Below, one piece after another: positions 25,601 through 33,998 of a DNA stretch of 64,000 bases; positions within the stretch are counted from its first letter, which is position 1; the number at the start of each line of letters is the position of its first letter. Location: the NCBI GenBank assembly GCA_028386065.3, contig JAKUCV010006269.1, forward strand, positions 173,674 through 237,673, read 5' to 3'. The notes under the pieces were generated by a model that worked only from the letters and a program-made list of their open reading frames with translations, was not told where the DNA came from and searched no databases. The DNA comes from Turnera subulata. Its lineage: Eukaryota > Streptophyta > Magnoliopsida > Malpighiales > Passifloraceae. The position numbers and the translations under genes were made by a program.

Positions 25601-28600
25601 TGGGGTTACCTACGGTAATTGGCAGGTCAAAGAAGCAGGTTTTTGCTCTGATTAAGGACCGTGTCGTGAAGAAACTCAAACAGTGGAAGGACAAGATGTT
25701 ATCTATAGCGGCAAGGAAGTACTTATTAAGGCGGTGGCGCAGACAATTCCTTCCTATGTGATGCAATGCTTTGCTTTGCCGGTGTCGCTTTGCCAAGAAA
25801 TTAAGGGTACCATAGCCAGATTTTGGTGGAGCCAGAAGCAGGAGGAACGAAGGATACACTGGATGAAATGGAGTAAACTATGCCATTAAAAGAATAAAGG
25901 CGGAATGGGATTCAGAGATTTACAATGCTTCAATCAAGCATTACTGGCAAAACAAAGCTGGAGGTTGGTGCAAAACGAAGACTCTCTACTCCATCAAGTT
26001 TTAAAGGCCAAATACTTTCGAACTACGCCTTTTATGCAAGTCCAAAAGCATGGGGCTCAAAGTTTTACTTTCAAGAGTATCTTATATGGCATGGACCTAC
26101 TGGCGCAAGGACTAAAATGGAGAGTTGGAAATGGTTCGTTGATTCGGATCTGGGGGGACAAATGGTTGCCTTGCAGCCCGGAGGGATTGGTCACATCACC
26201 TTATTCCTCCCTATCCCCAACAGCGACTGTAAGTGAATTGATCAATTATGACCCGATAGCTTGGAATTCCGCTGCCATTGATGCCATTTTCTCCCGTGAT
26301 GAAGCGCAACAGATCAAGAGCATCCCACTTAGGCGCTCCTATATCCCGGATAAGCAAATCTGGAAGCATACAAAAGATGGTGTATTTAGCGTTCGCAGCG
26401 CATATTGGATCGCCTATGATGCTAAGTTCCAGGTCCCTTCAGAGGTGACAGCCCCCGCCCCAACTGTGTTTGATGACTGGAAGCAACTCTGGGCTGTGGA
26501 AGTGCCTCCTAAGACCAAACTGATCCGTAGGGGTGTGGAATGTGATACTCTCTGTGGTAGATGCAATAGTAGTGAGGAGGATGTTCACCATCTGCTCTTG
26601 GGCTGTCAAGTTTCACAGACAGTTTGGTCTATGACAAAAAGGATATTCTGCCCACCAGACTCAAACTGATCCGTAGGGGTGTGGAATGTGATACTCTCTG
26701 TGGTAGATGCAATAGTAGTGAGGAGGATGTTCACCATCTGCTCTTGGGCTGTCAAGTTTCACAGATAGTTTGGTCTATGACAAAATTAGCTGCGGTGGTG
26801 ACTGGGTCTGCAGCTTCCAATCTTGGTACTTTTGCTAGATTCTTGTTCACGCAAAATGACCAAGGACTACGTGAGGAGGCGGTGATGACTACTTGGGCAT
26901 TGTGGTATGCTAGAAATCAATTATACTTCAATGGTAAACATCTCTCAGCTAATCAGATTGTTGAGCTTTCTAACAACACCAGGTTGGCTTATCACGCTGC
27001 TACGGCACAAGGTGCACAATCCTCGGGCACCCCACATCAACGACATGATCAAGAGTGGAAACCCCCTTGTGCAAACTACATTAAAGTTAACTGTGATGCA
27101 GGTCTGTTTGGCAATGACAGAGGAGGCATTAGCTTCGTCGCTAGAGAAGATCGGGGCAAAATCCTCGCGGCTGGTCACAATGTAATCCACCACGTTTCCT
27201 CTCCAGAAATTATGGAAGCACGAGCAGCCCTCTATGCCTTAGAAACGGCACGAGACCTTGGATTTAGACGTGTGATATTGGAGTCGGATTGCCTTTCACT
27301 TATCCAGAATTTGAAGAATATCCCGACCCCCTTTTCATATTTTCATGTTCTAGTTCATGACATTCTTTTTTTGAGTTTGGATTTCTAGTTTGTTGAATTT
27401 CAACATGTTAAACGAGAGGGGAATCGCGTAGCTCATGCCTTTGCTCAAATGGCAAGAACGCGCAATGACCCCTGCATCTATATTGAGGAGTTTCCTGAGC
27501 AGATCCTCAATCTTGTACTGCTTGATGCTGTAACCTATGTTGTTGCTTAATGAAAAAGCATCTTTCTTCAAAAAAAAAAAAAAGATGATAGTGAGTGAAT
27601 CCATTTCCCGAATAATGTGATTTGATATTCAGCTCCGCAGCAAGACTTAAACCCCACCTAGCAGCGAGGGCTTCTTCAACAAGGGGCTCCCTACGAACTG
27701 GGACAAGCTTTGTTGCTAATGCCATGATCTCGCCATTTCAGTTGCGAATCATGGCTCCCAGGCCAGTACTTGATGGATTTATCTCCACGTTAGTCTTTAT
27801 AAGAGTGTAAAAGGGGCATTTCCTTGCTTCAGGTTTATAGAATTGTTGACCATCACATTTGAAGGCATTTCCTTGCTTTAAAATATACGTTGGTTTCAGT
27901 CCATCCATATTGACCAGGAGATGCATAGAATTCATTCCACAGTCTCGCCGTCTAAAAATTCCGCTATTTTGTTGTGCCATTTGCCTGCAGTATTAGCCGG
28001 AGTATTTGAGGCTACATGAGGGATCAGGCTTCCTGCCCAGATAGCTTGAGAAATCGGGCAATCAATGAGCAGGTGAGAAATAGTTTCACACGGATTGGCA
28101 AAATATTCGGGCAGATACGCCATGCGAAGGATAGCAATTTCGGTGGGATATGAATTTTCCAGATAGCTTTCCACCAATCCTGGAAGTGACTAGGGACCAC
28201 AAACTCATTTGTTGCCTGAGTGGGATGCAAAATGGACAAGCACAAGTGATAACCTGTCTGAGCTCTATATTGTCCGGATGGACTAGAGTGCAAAGTTGGG
28301 AGGTCGGTTGGGAGGCGAGCACTCATTGGAATACTTCTTATCAAGCGAGCCTGATCGGGTGTGAAAATAGAGACAATTAACTCATATTTTCAGTCTGCAA
28401 TTGTTTCATCTATAAGCTCAGTGGCATCCGGTTCCAACTTGCACACATGGGAGTTCCTTCCTTTTGTGGAGAGTATTCTGTGTGTAAACACTTAACCAGG
28501 TGCCCTTTTATAGGAAATTCGTGTAGAGCATCTACTATGGATGTCCCTTTGGCTTCATGTAACGCGGTTTCTCACATTTTCCCTGAGGTAAAATAGCTAA

Positions 28601-31600
28601 ATCAGCTTATAGTCCCTTTAGCTGGTCTTGGTTCTGAGCTTTTGTATTGGACCTGGTTCTAGACTTCCATACTGGACCTAGGCCTAGACCTGGATTTTGT
28701 CTCTTCTAAGCCTTTAGGGCTTGATTGATTTATCTTATTCGTTATCGCGGAGCATCATCTTATCAGCGTCATCGTCTCGCCGTCGTTGTTGCTACCATTA
28801 CCAGACGCCATCCCCACCGGTTGTTGCAAAGCACTTAGACAAGAAAGTGACACTCAAGAACAAACTAAAGCCACCCGCTATACTTGACTATAACCAGTTA
28901 TCAAAACTGGTGCTGGATAAACTGATTACTAGTTTGGATTTAACCAAACACTGAGCTGGTATCTATAGAAAAAAAAAAAAGGAAGCCGGTTGAAGACTTG
29001 CTAATTAACCTAGCTACCAGATCTTAGAATAGATTGAGAATCTTGCGCACAAAACCAATAGATTTCAGCTATAATCATTGTAGATCTATGGTTGAAATCT
29101 AGATCTGGAACTGATGATGTTCAAAATTTGAAAAAATGGGTTGGGAAAAGTTTTTCAGAGAGAGGAGAAAACATGATAGTACAAAGAATGGTTACCTAAC
29201 TTTTCCTGAATTTAACTTGTCTATCTGTCCTCCTAAAATAATAAACACTCACAATCCAAAAAAGGTTATTTTCCTACTAATTAGCCCAAAAAAAATTGCA
29301 ATTGAATGTTGCACTTGTGAGATGTGTCCACTATACATTATCTCGAAGCCATTTATATACTTAATTTTCAAAAGCTTCATTTATGTAAAAATTATTGCTA
29401 CAGTAAGCCTCGCAATTAAACCATAAATAGTGAAAAATCTGATGGCAGAGAAGTTCAATTGATGTAAAACGATGACTGGTATGGAGGGTGTAAACAAAAA
29501 CTAATGACAGAACCAAGGCACACAAACATCAGCCTTCCCCTATTGCCTTTCTGATGTGCTTCTTTGTGCGGAAAGCCTCAAGTAAGCGCGTCACTAATTA
29601 GATGACGAGGCAATTGGGTACCTTAAGAGAGTCATAGTTATTCCCGCCGTTTTTCCGCACTTGGTTGAATTTCTTCACAATGTCAAAGCACTGGGCAGAA
29701 ATCACATTGCGTGAGCATCTGCAGGGACCATCGCAATGCTTTGTTTTAATTAAATAGTCGGATTTCCCTTGTCCGTACCAGTTCTGAGTCGACTGTTAGA
29801 CACCCGGGGAAAGCCCCGCGTGGGAGCTGTTCCCAGTCCGTCCCCCGGCTGGCACGTGATGACCCGCTCTCGCTGCAGGAGCAACTCGAGCAGTGCACCG
29901 GCAGCCGACTGGTTCGGGAGTGGGACCCCCAAGCCCAGCCAAAGGTAGCTTTGCATGTGCCACACAGTTCCAAATCCAAACCCTCCACTTTTCACCGAAA
30001 CCCATTGCCTCCAACATTTTTATTAAGAATTCCCACGGAACGGAATAGTAAGTCTTTCTGAAATCTACTTTTCAATAAAAAAAAACACAAAGTTCTCTTT
30101 TCTTTCACTTCATCAGAATCTAATAATCCCAAAAATACATTTCGGTTTAAATCAATAAAATAAGCACGTCCCAATAGGCATCTCATGTTCTATTTTTCGT
30201 CTAATCCCAATCAATACATATGTGTTTTTTTGTTGATAAAAGTTTAGGTTGAGGGGAGGCTCCCCAGTCGAGGGGCCAGGGCAATCAATACATATGTTTC
30301 GCAAAAAGAATAATTTACTAAGACTGAAATAAACAACTGAGTAGATATATAATGTGGAAAAATAGATTTAGTTACTGTGTTTGATGGAGGCAAGAAACTG
30401 ATGTATAGGAATTATGTGTGTCAGCCTTCGCCCTTGGTGTTAACTGTTAGTAACTCATCGTATACATTTGTTTTTTGCAGGAACCTCAGAAAGTTGAAGT
30501 ATTTAACAAAGTTTCACCAATTCGATCTAGAGTTCAAGAAGCATTGTGAAGAAGGGAAGCTCCCCAATTATGTGGTGGTGGAACAAAGATATTTCGACCT
30601 GGCATCAATACCAGCAAATGACGACCACCCATCCCATGATGTCTCGGAAGGCCAGAAGTTTGTGAAAAAAGTTTACGAGGAATTGAGAGCAAGTCCTCAA
30701 TGGAAGGAGATGTTGTTTGTGGTCATTTATGATGAACATGGTGGCTTCTACGATCATGTTCCAACTCCTGTCACAGGGGTTCCTAGTCCTGATGATATTG
30801 TTGGTCCTGAGCCATATCGCTTCAAGTTTGATCGTCTTGGTGTTCGAATCCCTGCATTTTTAATTTCTCCCTGGATTGAGCCCGGAACAGGTATGTTTAG
30901 CTTTCAATTTTATTATACATCCTGAGTAATCGATGAAGCTATATATAATGTTTTGCGTCGAATAATTAGAAGCAAATGCGGATGTTCAATTTTATTAAAC
31001 ATTCTAAATAATGGTTGAAACTATACATTAAGTTTTGTTTGGAACAATTAGAAGCAAATACTGATGTTCAAATCGAAATGACAGTGCTGCATGGGCCTTC
31101 AGGGCCATATCCTACATCACAATTTGAGCATTCTTCAATTCCTGCAACTGTTAAGAAGATTTTCAACCTGAACGAGTTTCTAACCAAACGTGACGCTTGG
31201 GCGGGGACTTTTGAGGGTGTGTTGACTAGAACTAGTCCAAGAACAGATTGTCCAGGTAACTTTTTAGTTACCCTCGCAATCTAACCCAAAATTCAAGCAA
31301 GTAATGGAGATCACTTGGTGCTATGCAATTTTGCAGTCAAATTACCGGACCCTATGAAATTACGGGATGGAGCCGGAAAAGAAGAGGCAAAGCTTAGTGA
31401 GTTCCAAGAAGAATTGGTTCAAATGGCAGCAGTTTTAAATGGAGATCATAAGAAGGATATCTATCCTCACAAACTTGTGGAAGGAATGACCGTAGCAGAT
31501 GGTGCAAAGTATGTTCATGATGCGTACAAGAAGTTCTGTGATGACTGCGAGAAAGCCAGGAGGAGCGGTGCAGATGAGTCTGAGATCATCTGTCTTGCTA

Positions 31601-31674
31601 TGAAGCCAACCCAAAAAACATCCAAGTCTTTTGTGAATAAGTTATTTTCTTGCATTGTTTGCAATAATAATTGA
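13671..31674 (+). CDS. NPC4: Non-specific phospholipase C, NPC4-like (4 exons, 520 aa)
   Basis: Exons are 13671-14314, 30481-30890, 31085-31255 and 31337-31674. All junctions are GT-AG and the frame is continuous. Family members hydrolyse phospholipids or phosphosphingolipids to release diacylglycerol or ceramide. Visible family signatures: ENRSFDH (residues 26-32), DPDPGH (75-80), TQPNR (158-162), NDDHP (261-265), [11 protein letters not shown] (298-308), GVRIP (335-339, usually RVP) and SPWIEPG (344-350). There is no signal peptide. The C-terminus [10 protein letters not shown] has cysteines 514 and 517, matching the tail by which Arabidopsis NPC4 is reported to be S-acylated and membrane-bound. 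Length fits the family (about 520-540). The residues around TQPNR and FGIYYQ are closer to NPC4 than NPC3 as I remember them. The oddity is intron 1, 14315-30480, swollen by transposons. Confidence 0.93.
16015..18617. repeat. Solo LTR (2,593 bp) with 5-bp target duplication
   Basis: The LTR is 16020-18612, starting TGAAGCGCCCC and ending GGGCTGTTACA. It is flanked by perfect 5-bp repeats GCTAC (16015-16019 and 18613-18617). No internal retrotransposon domain lies between the ends. A TG...CA unit with a 5-bp duplication and no interior is a solo LTR, left by recombination between two LTRs. The right 1.46 kb matches 1-1594. It carries three 65-bp tandem units at 16623-16815 and a GC-rich block at about 17690-18010. 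Confidence 0.85.
16623..16815. repeat. 65-bp tandem repeat, 3 units, inside the solo LTR
   Basis: Each unit contains CGGATATTCGGTATATCCg, CCACTGGGTATTTGGTATAC and CCTAACCACAGGCAA. The first two parts are near-palindromic (GGATATnCGGnATATCC, GGTATTnGGTATACC), so each unit can form small hairpins. Identity between units is roughly 85-90% by eye. Confidence 0.8.
18650..20840. repeat. Very AT-rich intronic region with degenerate tandem repeats
   Basis: Two repeat families are visible. At 18.8-19.6 kb, the phrase TTTTAGTTTgGCctaTTAAATTTT recurs (near 18808, 18945, 19575), and AACTCATATGAgGGTAcCTAT recurs (near 19162 and 19445). At about 19.98-20.75 kb, a block of about 210-220 bp recurs with GAGATACCTTCAGTTTGGTA followed by TTTTTAAAC (20252 and 20473) plus weaker flanking units. 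No coding potential. A single-copy-looking stretch at 19745-19850 interrupts the two. Confidence 0.55.
20841..21385. other. Repeat-like sequence flanking the LINE, family not identified
   Basis: It includes CACAATTTATAGTGGTTCG (about 21008-21026) followed by cysteine-poor open stretches. The GTGGTTCG phrase is common in plant LTR elements, but no LTR boundaries were found. The word TCAAGATGATAGTGAG occurs at 21312 and again at 21385, the second being the LINE target duplication. Confidence 0.35.
21630..23332 (+). pseudogene. LINE ORF1 (DUF4283 domain and CCHC zinc knuckle), broken
   Basis: ORF1 encodes the RNA-binding protein of plant L1 elements. The frame starts at ATG 21630 and reaches a TGA at 21888-21890. 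It is readable in another frame at 21941-22255 (DUF4283-like part, ending PIK then TAA). Beyond that stop, a CCHC knuckle follows at 22274-22315 (C-x2-C-x4-H-x4-C). The next section is in frame at 22351-22953 and starts with the [11 protein letters not shown] signature. The proline/serine-rich tail is open at 22922-23332. The last frame change coincides with a 14-C run at 22851-22864. The terminal TGA (23330-23332) overlaps the ORF2 ATG. Confidence 0.85.
23329..27550 (+). pseudogene. LINE ORF2 (endonuclease, reverse transcriptase, RNase H), broken
   Basis: The AP-type endonuclease at 23329-24108 begins [13 protein letters not shown] and includes [10 protein letters not shown] and a terminal SDHHP. 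A linker with stops follows. The reverse transcriptase (24524-25567) has [50 protein letters not shown] and the catalytic FFADD. C-terminal sections lie at 25549-26669. A zinc-finger region (zf-RVT) follows, duplicated (26516-26785). RNase H (about 27080-27550) shows the acidic residues in NCDAG, MEARA and ESDC and ends after NRVAHAFA. At least five stops or frameshifts break it. Confidence 0.9.
26516..26785 (+). repeat. Direct 124-bp duplication in the LINE zinc-finger region
   Basis: 26516-26639 and 26662-26785 are the same 124 bp (one mismatch seen, GACAG versus GATAG) separated by 22 bp. The repeat encodes [15 protein letters not shown] and the downstream HHLLLGC part, so the Cys/His cluster is present twice. 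The second copy has the natural context (ILPTRLK before it). The first is joined abruptly to VPPKT. Confidence 0.9.
27599..28381 (-). pseudogene. Fragment of an older LINE ORF2 (zinc finger and RNase H start)
   Basis: Read on the minus strand from about 28345 leftwards: [38 protein letters not shown] and the zf-RVT-like [12 protein letters not shown]...AIW (28024-28177). An RNase H beginning follows ([14 protein letters not shown], then [17 protein letters not shown] at 27625-27725). It is 5'-truncated and broken by stops. The LINE at 21403-27581 inserted into it in opposite orientation. The 20.8-21.4 kb flank should therefore hold the remainder, but I could not read RNase H there. Confidence 0.8.
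28382..29585. other. Intron sequence with one unexplained open frame
   Basis: The + strand is open at 28721-28954 ([11 protein letters not shown]..., containing [20 protein letters not shown]), followed by a 12-A run at about 28970-28981. The product is not recognised. The A-run after an open frame could mark a retrotransposed fragment, but I found no target duplication. The rest is AT-rich with no feature. Confidence 0.35.
29586..29939 (-). rRNA. Fragment of 25S rRNA (about 350 bp), antisense, not a functional gene
   Basis: The minus strand reads as plant 25S rRNA. From about 29939 it runs GGCTTGGGGGTCCCAC, GACTGCTCGAG-like sequence, GGGGGACGGACTGGGAAC, CAGTCGACTCAGAACTGGTA, AACAAAGCATTGCGATGGTC, GTGATTTCTGCCCAGTGCT and CTCTTAAGGTACCCAA to TCATCTAATTAGTGACGCGC at 29586. 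Several substitutions and small indels relative to the conserved gene are apparent. The rest of the 45S unit is absent. It abuts a LINE reverse-transcriptase fragment at 29940 and lies inside an intron, so it is a dispersed pseudogene piece. Confidence 0.88.
29940..30090 (-). pseudogene. Small LINE reverse-transcriptase fragment fused to the 25S piece
   Basis: The minus strand encodes, with frame disturbance, a [14 protein letters not shown] segment, then [20 protein letters not shown] (29970-30030). This corresponds to the conserved block between the first catalytic Asp and the GDPLSP motif of L1-type reverse transcriptases. It stops abruptly where 25S sequence begins. The upstream minus-strand frame (29992-30186) is not recognisable further. 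Confidence 0.65.
30222..30286 (-). repeat. Truncated SINE, 3' end only
   Basis: The reverse complement (GACTGGGGAGCCTCCCCTCAACC, then TAAACTTTTATCAACAAAAAAA) matches the 3' end of the SINE at 31971-32164 (GACTGGAGGAGCCTCAACCTT, then AACTTTTCATTTATCAAAAAAA). Only about 65 bp are present, in inverse orientation, just upstream of NPC4 exon 2. Confidence 0.65.
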
Positions 31675-31956
31675 TATCGTCAAATGTGTTTAGTGGATGC
31701 AAATATGGCATTGGTTTCATGTGTTCGCGACAAAAAAAATATGGCAATGGTTACTTTAATTTTCTGAAGGGTATGTACTTACACGTTTGCTAGAGTTTCC
31801 GAGAGATGCATTGTTTAATTTGTCTGTATGAAAATATGAATAACTAGCGTGTTGGTCTTGTCTATTAATCTATTCATTTTGAGCAACAAGAAATTTGGAT
31901 TTGTTAGTGTTTATTGTGCCTGTACTTTCAATTATTCTATATCTATATCTATCATT
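31675..31956 (+). other. 3' flank/3' UTR region of the NPC4-like gene
   Basis: AT-rich sequence after the TGA at 31672-31674 and before the SINE target duplication. It contains plausible but unproven polyadenylation-type words such as TTTGTCTGTATG and AATATGAATAA near 31820-31850. No other feature is seen. Confidence 0.45.
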
Positions 31957-32178
31957 CTATATATGTACACCGCCAATCGATGGTTGGCTTAGTTGGTTGA
32001 GGTTCAGAAGCACTCCCATTAAGTTGAGAGTTTGAACCCTACCCACCGTCTCTTTTGGTGGCTAATCTATAAATACCATTGTAAGCACTCGCTGAGCCCG
32101 GTGGTTTGCCCAGACCCTGGACTGGAGGAGCCTCAACCTTAACTTTTCATTTATCAAAAAAAGACTATATATGTACAC
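31957..32178 (+). mobile_element. tRNA-derived SINE with 14-bp target duplication
   Basis: Perfect 14-bp direct repeats CTATATATGTACAC at 31957-31970 and 32165-32178 flank a 194-bp body. The head contains an A-box-like TTGGCTTAGTTGG (31984-31996) and a B-box-like GAGAGTTTGAACCC (32026-32039), spaced as in tRNA genes. The tail ends TTTATCAAAAAAAGA. These are the hallmarks of a plant tRNA-derived SINE. It sits about 300 bp after the NPC4 stop codon, in the same direction. Confidence 0.9.
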
Positions 32179-32183
32179 TATAC

Positions 32184-32184
<1 letters not shown>

Positions 32185-32214
<30 letters not shown>

Positions 32215-33127
32215 AAAGCACGAAGTCACAAAAACTTACGAAATTGAAATACCAAAATACCATTCCTTTTTTTATTGTTATATTATAATTAATAGCTTAA
32301 TTGTCATAATATCCTTCATTAAACAAAAACATAAACCAACTTTATTCCTTTGTTAAACAAAAACATAAACCACCTTCATTAAAAAACTCTACGTAACATC
32401 TAGCCACTTGTTGGGCCAATAATCAATCATGGAAAAATTCTTACAATCAATTTTGAGGTATATTCTCATGGAAATTTACGCTATGTAATTTATTATCAAT
32501 AAGAAATATGGGGAAGAAAAATCAATTTATAAATTCCTATATTAATACAAAAATTAATCCTAAATAATTTGTTTGTCAAGATTATAAAAATACTCTTTGT
32601 GTACATTCATGTTTAATAAACAAATACAAAAAAATATGAAGAAAAATAATTATTGGAAATAATAGAATTATGAAGAAAAACAATCGAAAAGTTAACGAAA
32701 ATCATGAACAAAAATAATGTTTACCAAAAAGAATAATCGTGAAGAAGAATAATCACCACAACATGATATATTTGCTTGTAATTTATTACTGGGAAGAACT
32801 ATGGAGAAGAAGAGTCTGTTAATCCATGCATTTTACTTACGGTGTTTTTGATTTTGTCAATATTGTGGCTTGAACATGTATTGAAGTTTTTTATTATGCC
32901 AAAATCAAACTAAGTATTTTAATTTAATATGATGCCAATATGATGCCTTGTTTTATTCGATTATATCAGGTCCCTCTTAGCAAGTTTGGGCCTATAGAGT
33001 CGAGTAGGATAAAAAATCTTTATCTTCATTATATACAAGTTCTTCTCAAGAATAAGATTAATACTATATCACATGATTTTAAAATAAAATACTATGTCAC
33101 GTGCATCGCACATGCATAAAAACTAGT
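32185..33127 (+). mobile_element. Probable non-autonomous Helitron
   Basis: The right end, GCACGTGCATCGCACATGC then ATAAAAACTAGT, contains a short hairpin (CACGTGC/GCACATG arms with a TGCATC-like centre) followed 6-7 nt later by CTAGT, the typical Helitron 3' terminus (CTRRT). The left end, in ATATATATATAAAAGCACG near 32195, resembles common plant Helitron starts, but the exact TC start is hidden by a TA microsatellite. Directly after the CTAGT a second TATATATAAAAGCATAAATG begins, suggesting a tandem or adjacent copy. There is no Rep/helicase. Confidence 0.45.
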
Positions 33128-33998
33128 ATATATATAAAAGCATAAATGAGAAACGTCGATGACAAAATTATCTAGAATAGAGAAAATTGCTCAAACACAC
33201 AAAATTTTATTTAGTCTGAAACTTCACGCATAATAAACTAGGAGGCACGTTGGTGTCCCTCACGGTAACCACGCAACCTCGGTGTCTCTCACAATTGTTT
33301 ATTTTGCTACCCATATATTAAAATTCTAACATACTTATTTATAGAGACTCTTACTTAGTGGACAAGGCATACCTCGCTAACAGAACTAGACTTGGACTCT
33401 TAAAATTCAATAAAATAAACACTCCTAAATACCTTAGTTTAATATGACAACAACGTCTTCATTAAACTAAGCTTACAAGTACTAATGTGACTCTGTCCAA
33501 TTCCTTCAATCGCACGTGCCTCCAACACGATTGTTGTTGTAGTGACTAACTTAAATATTGCTTCAAATAGTAACTTCTTGTTTGAATCAAACCAATCCAC
33601 AAACTTCATATCCTTTCTATATTGTAGTAACATCTCTTTTTTGAATCAAACCAATCCTTAAACTTCACATTGAACTTCACCTCCTTTCTATATTGTATGC
33701 CATTCTTGAAGTAAAAGAATTCTTATATTGTCTCACGTTCTTTGTTGCTTCCAAAAAAAATCTTTACACCTTCAGTTGAAAAAAATTGATCAACACCATT
33801 AAAATCAATTTTCTCACTATAGATAAAACTAATTTTTTCAACTTCCCTCCCTCCAATCTCTTTTGAGTTTCTCTTCCGTTCTTGTTAAACCTTTGTTAAT
33901 TTGTCTCCTTCAAATAAAGAATTATCTATAGAAACCTTCTCTTCCACTTGTTCAACTACATGTTCGTCTTTATCGTCTCCATGGCAAGACAACTCTTC
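33128..33998. other. AT-rich spacer with a short direct repeat
   Basis: A roughly 65-75-bp direct duplication spans about 33579-33710: TTTGAATCAAACCAATCC, then AAACTTCA, then CCTTTCTATATTGTA occur twice, about 70 bp apart. Otherwise I see no gene or mobile element. Confidence 0.5.

Larger units (their letters stand above)
21386..27598 (+). mobile_element. L1-type LINE, near full length, with 17-bp target duplication
   Basis: The body is 21403-27581. Perfect 17-bp direct repeats AAGATGATAGTGAGTGA lie at 21386-21402 and 27582-27598, and a poly-A tail (about 14 A) precedes the right copy; the A count blurs the exact edge. Inside are ORF1 (gag-like, DUF4283 plus CCHC knuckle) and ORF2 (endonuclease, reverse transcriptase, zinc finger, RNase H), the usual plant L1 order. 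Both ORFs carry stops and frameshifts, so it is inactive. It inserted into an older minus-strand LINE fragment (27599-28381). Confidence 0.92.
14315..30480 (+). other. Giant (16,166-bp) first intron of the NPC4-like gene
   Basis: Donor AG|GTAATT at 14314/14315; acceptor TTTTTTGCAG|GAACC at 30480/30481. The codon for Arg215 is split across it. It holds a 2.6-kb solo LTR, AT-rich repeats, a 6.2-kb LINE, pieces of two further LINEs, a 25S rRNA fragment and a SINE fragment. 14315-16014 appears to be unique AT-rich sequence; the open frame at 14807-15070 has no recognisable domain. A TATATAAAAGCA word near 15610 resembles the sequence beside the putative Helitron at 32.2-33.1 kb. Confidence 0.9.

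Noticed and set aside
29586..29939. Functional rRNA gene
   Set aside because: Only about 350 bp of a gene over 3 kb, with mismatches, inside an intron and without neighbouring 18S or 5.8S.
29746..29995. Cys/Ser-rich open frames on the minus strand
   Set aside because: They are translations of a 25S rRNA fragment.
32160..32214. TA-rich stretch as a promoter TATA cluster
   Set aside because: It is a TA microsatellite formed by the SINE target duplication and the start of the putative Helitron.
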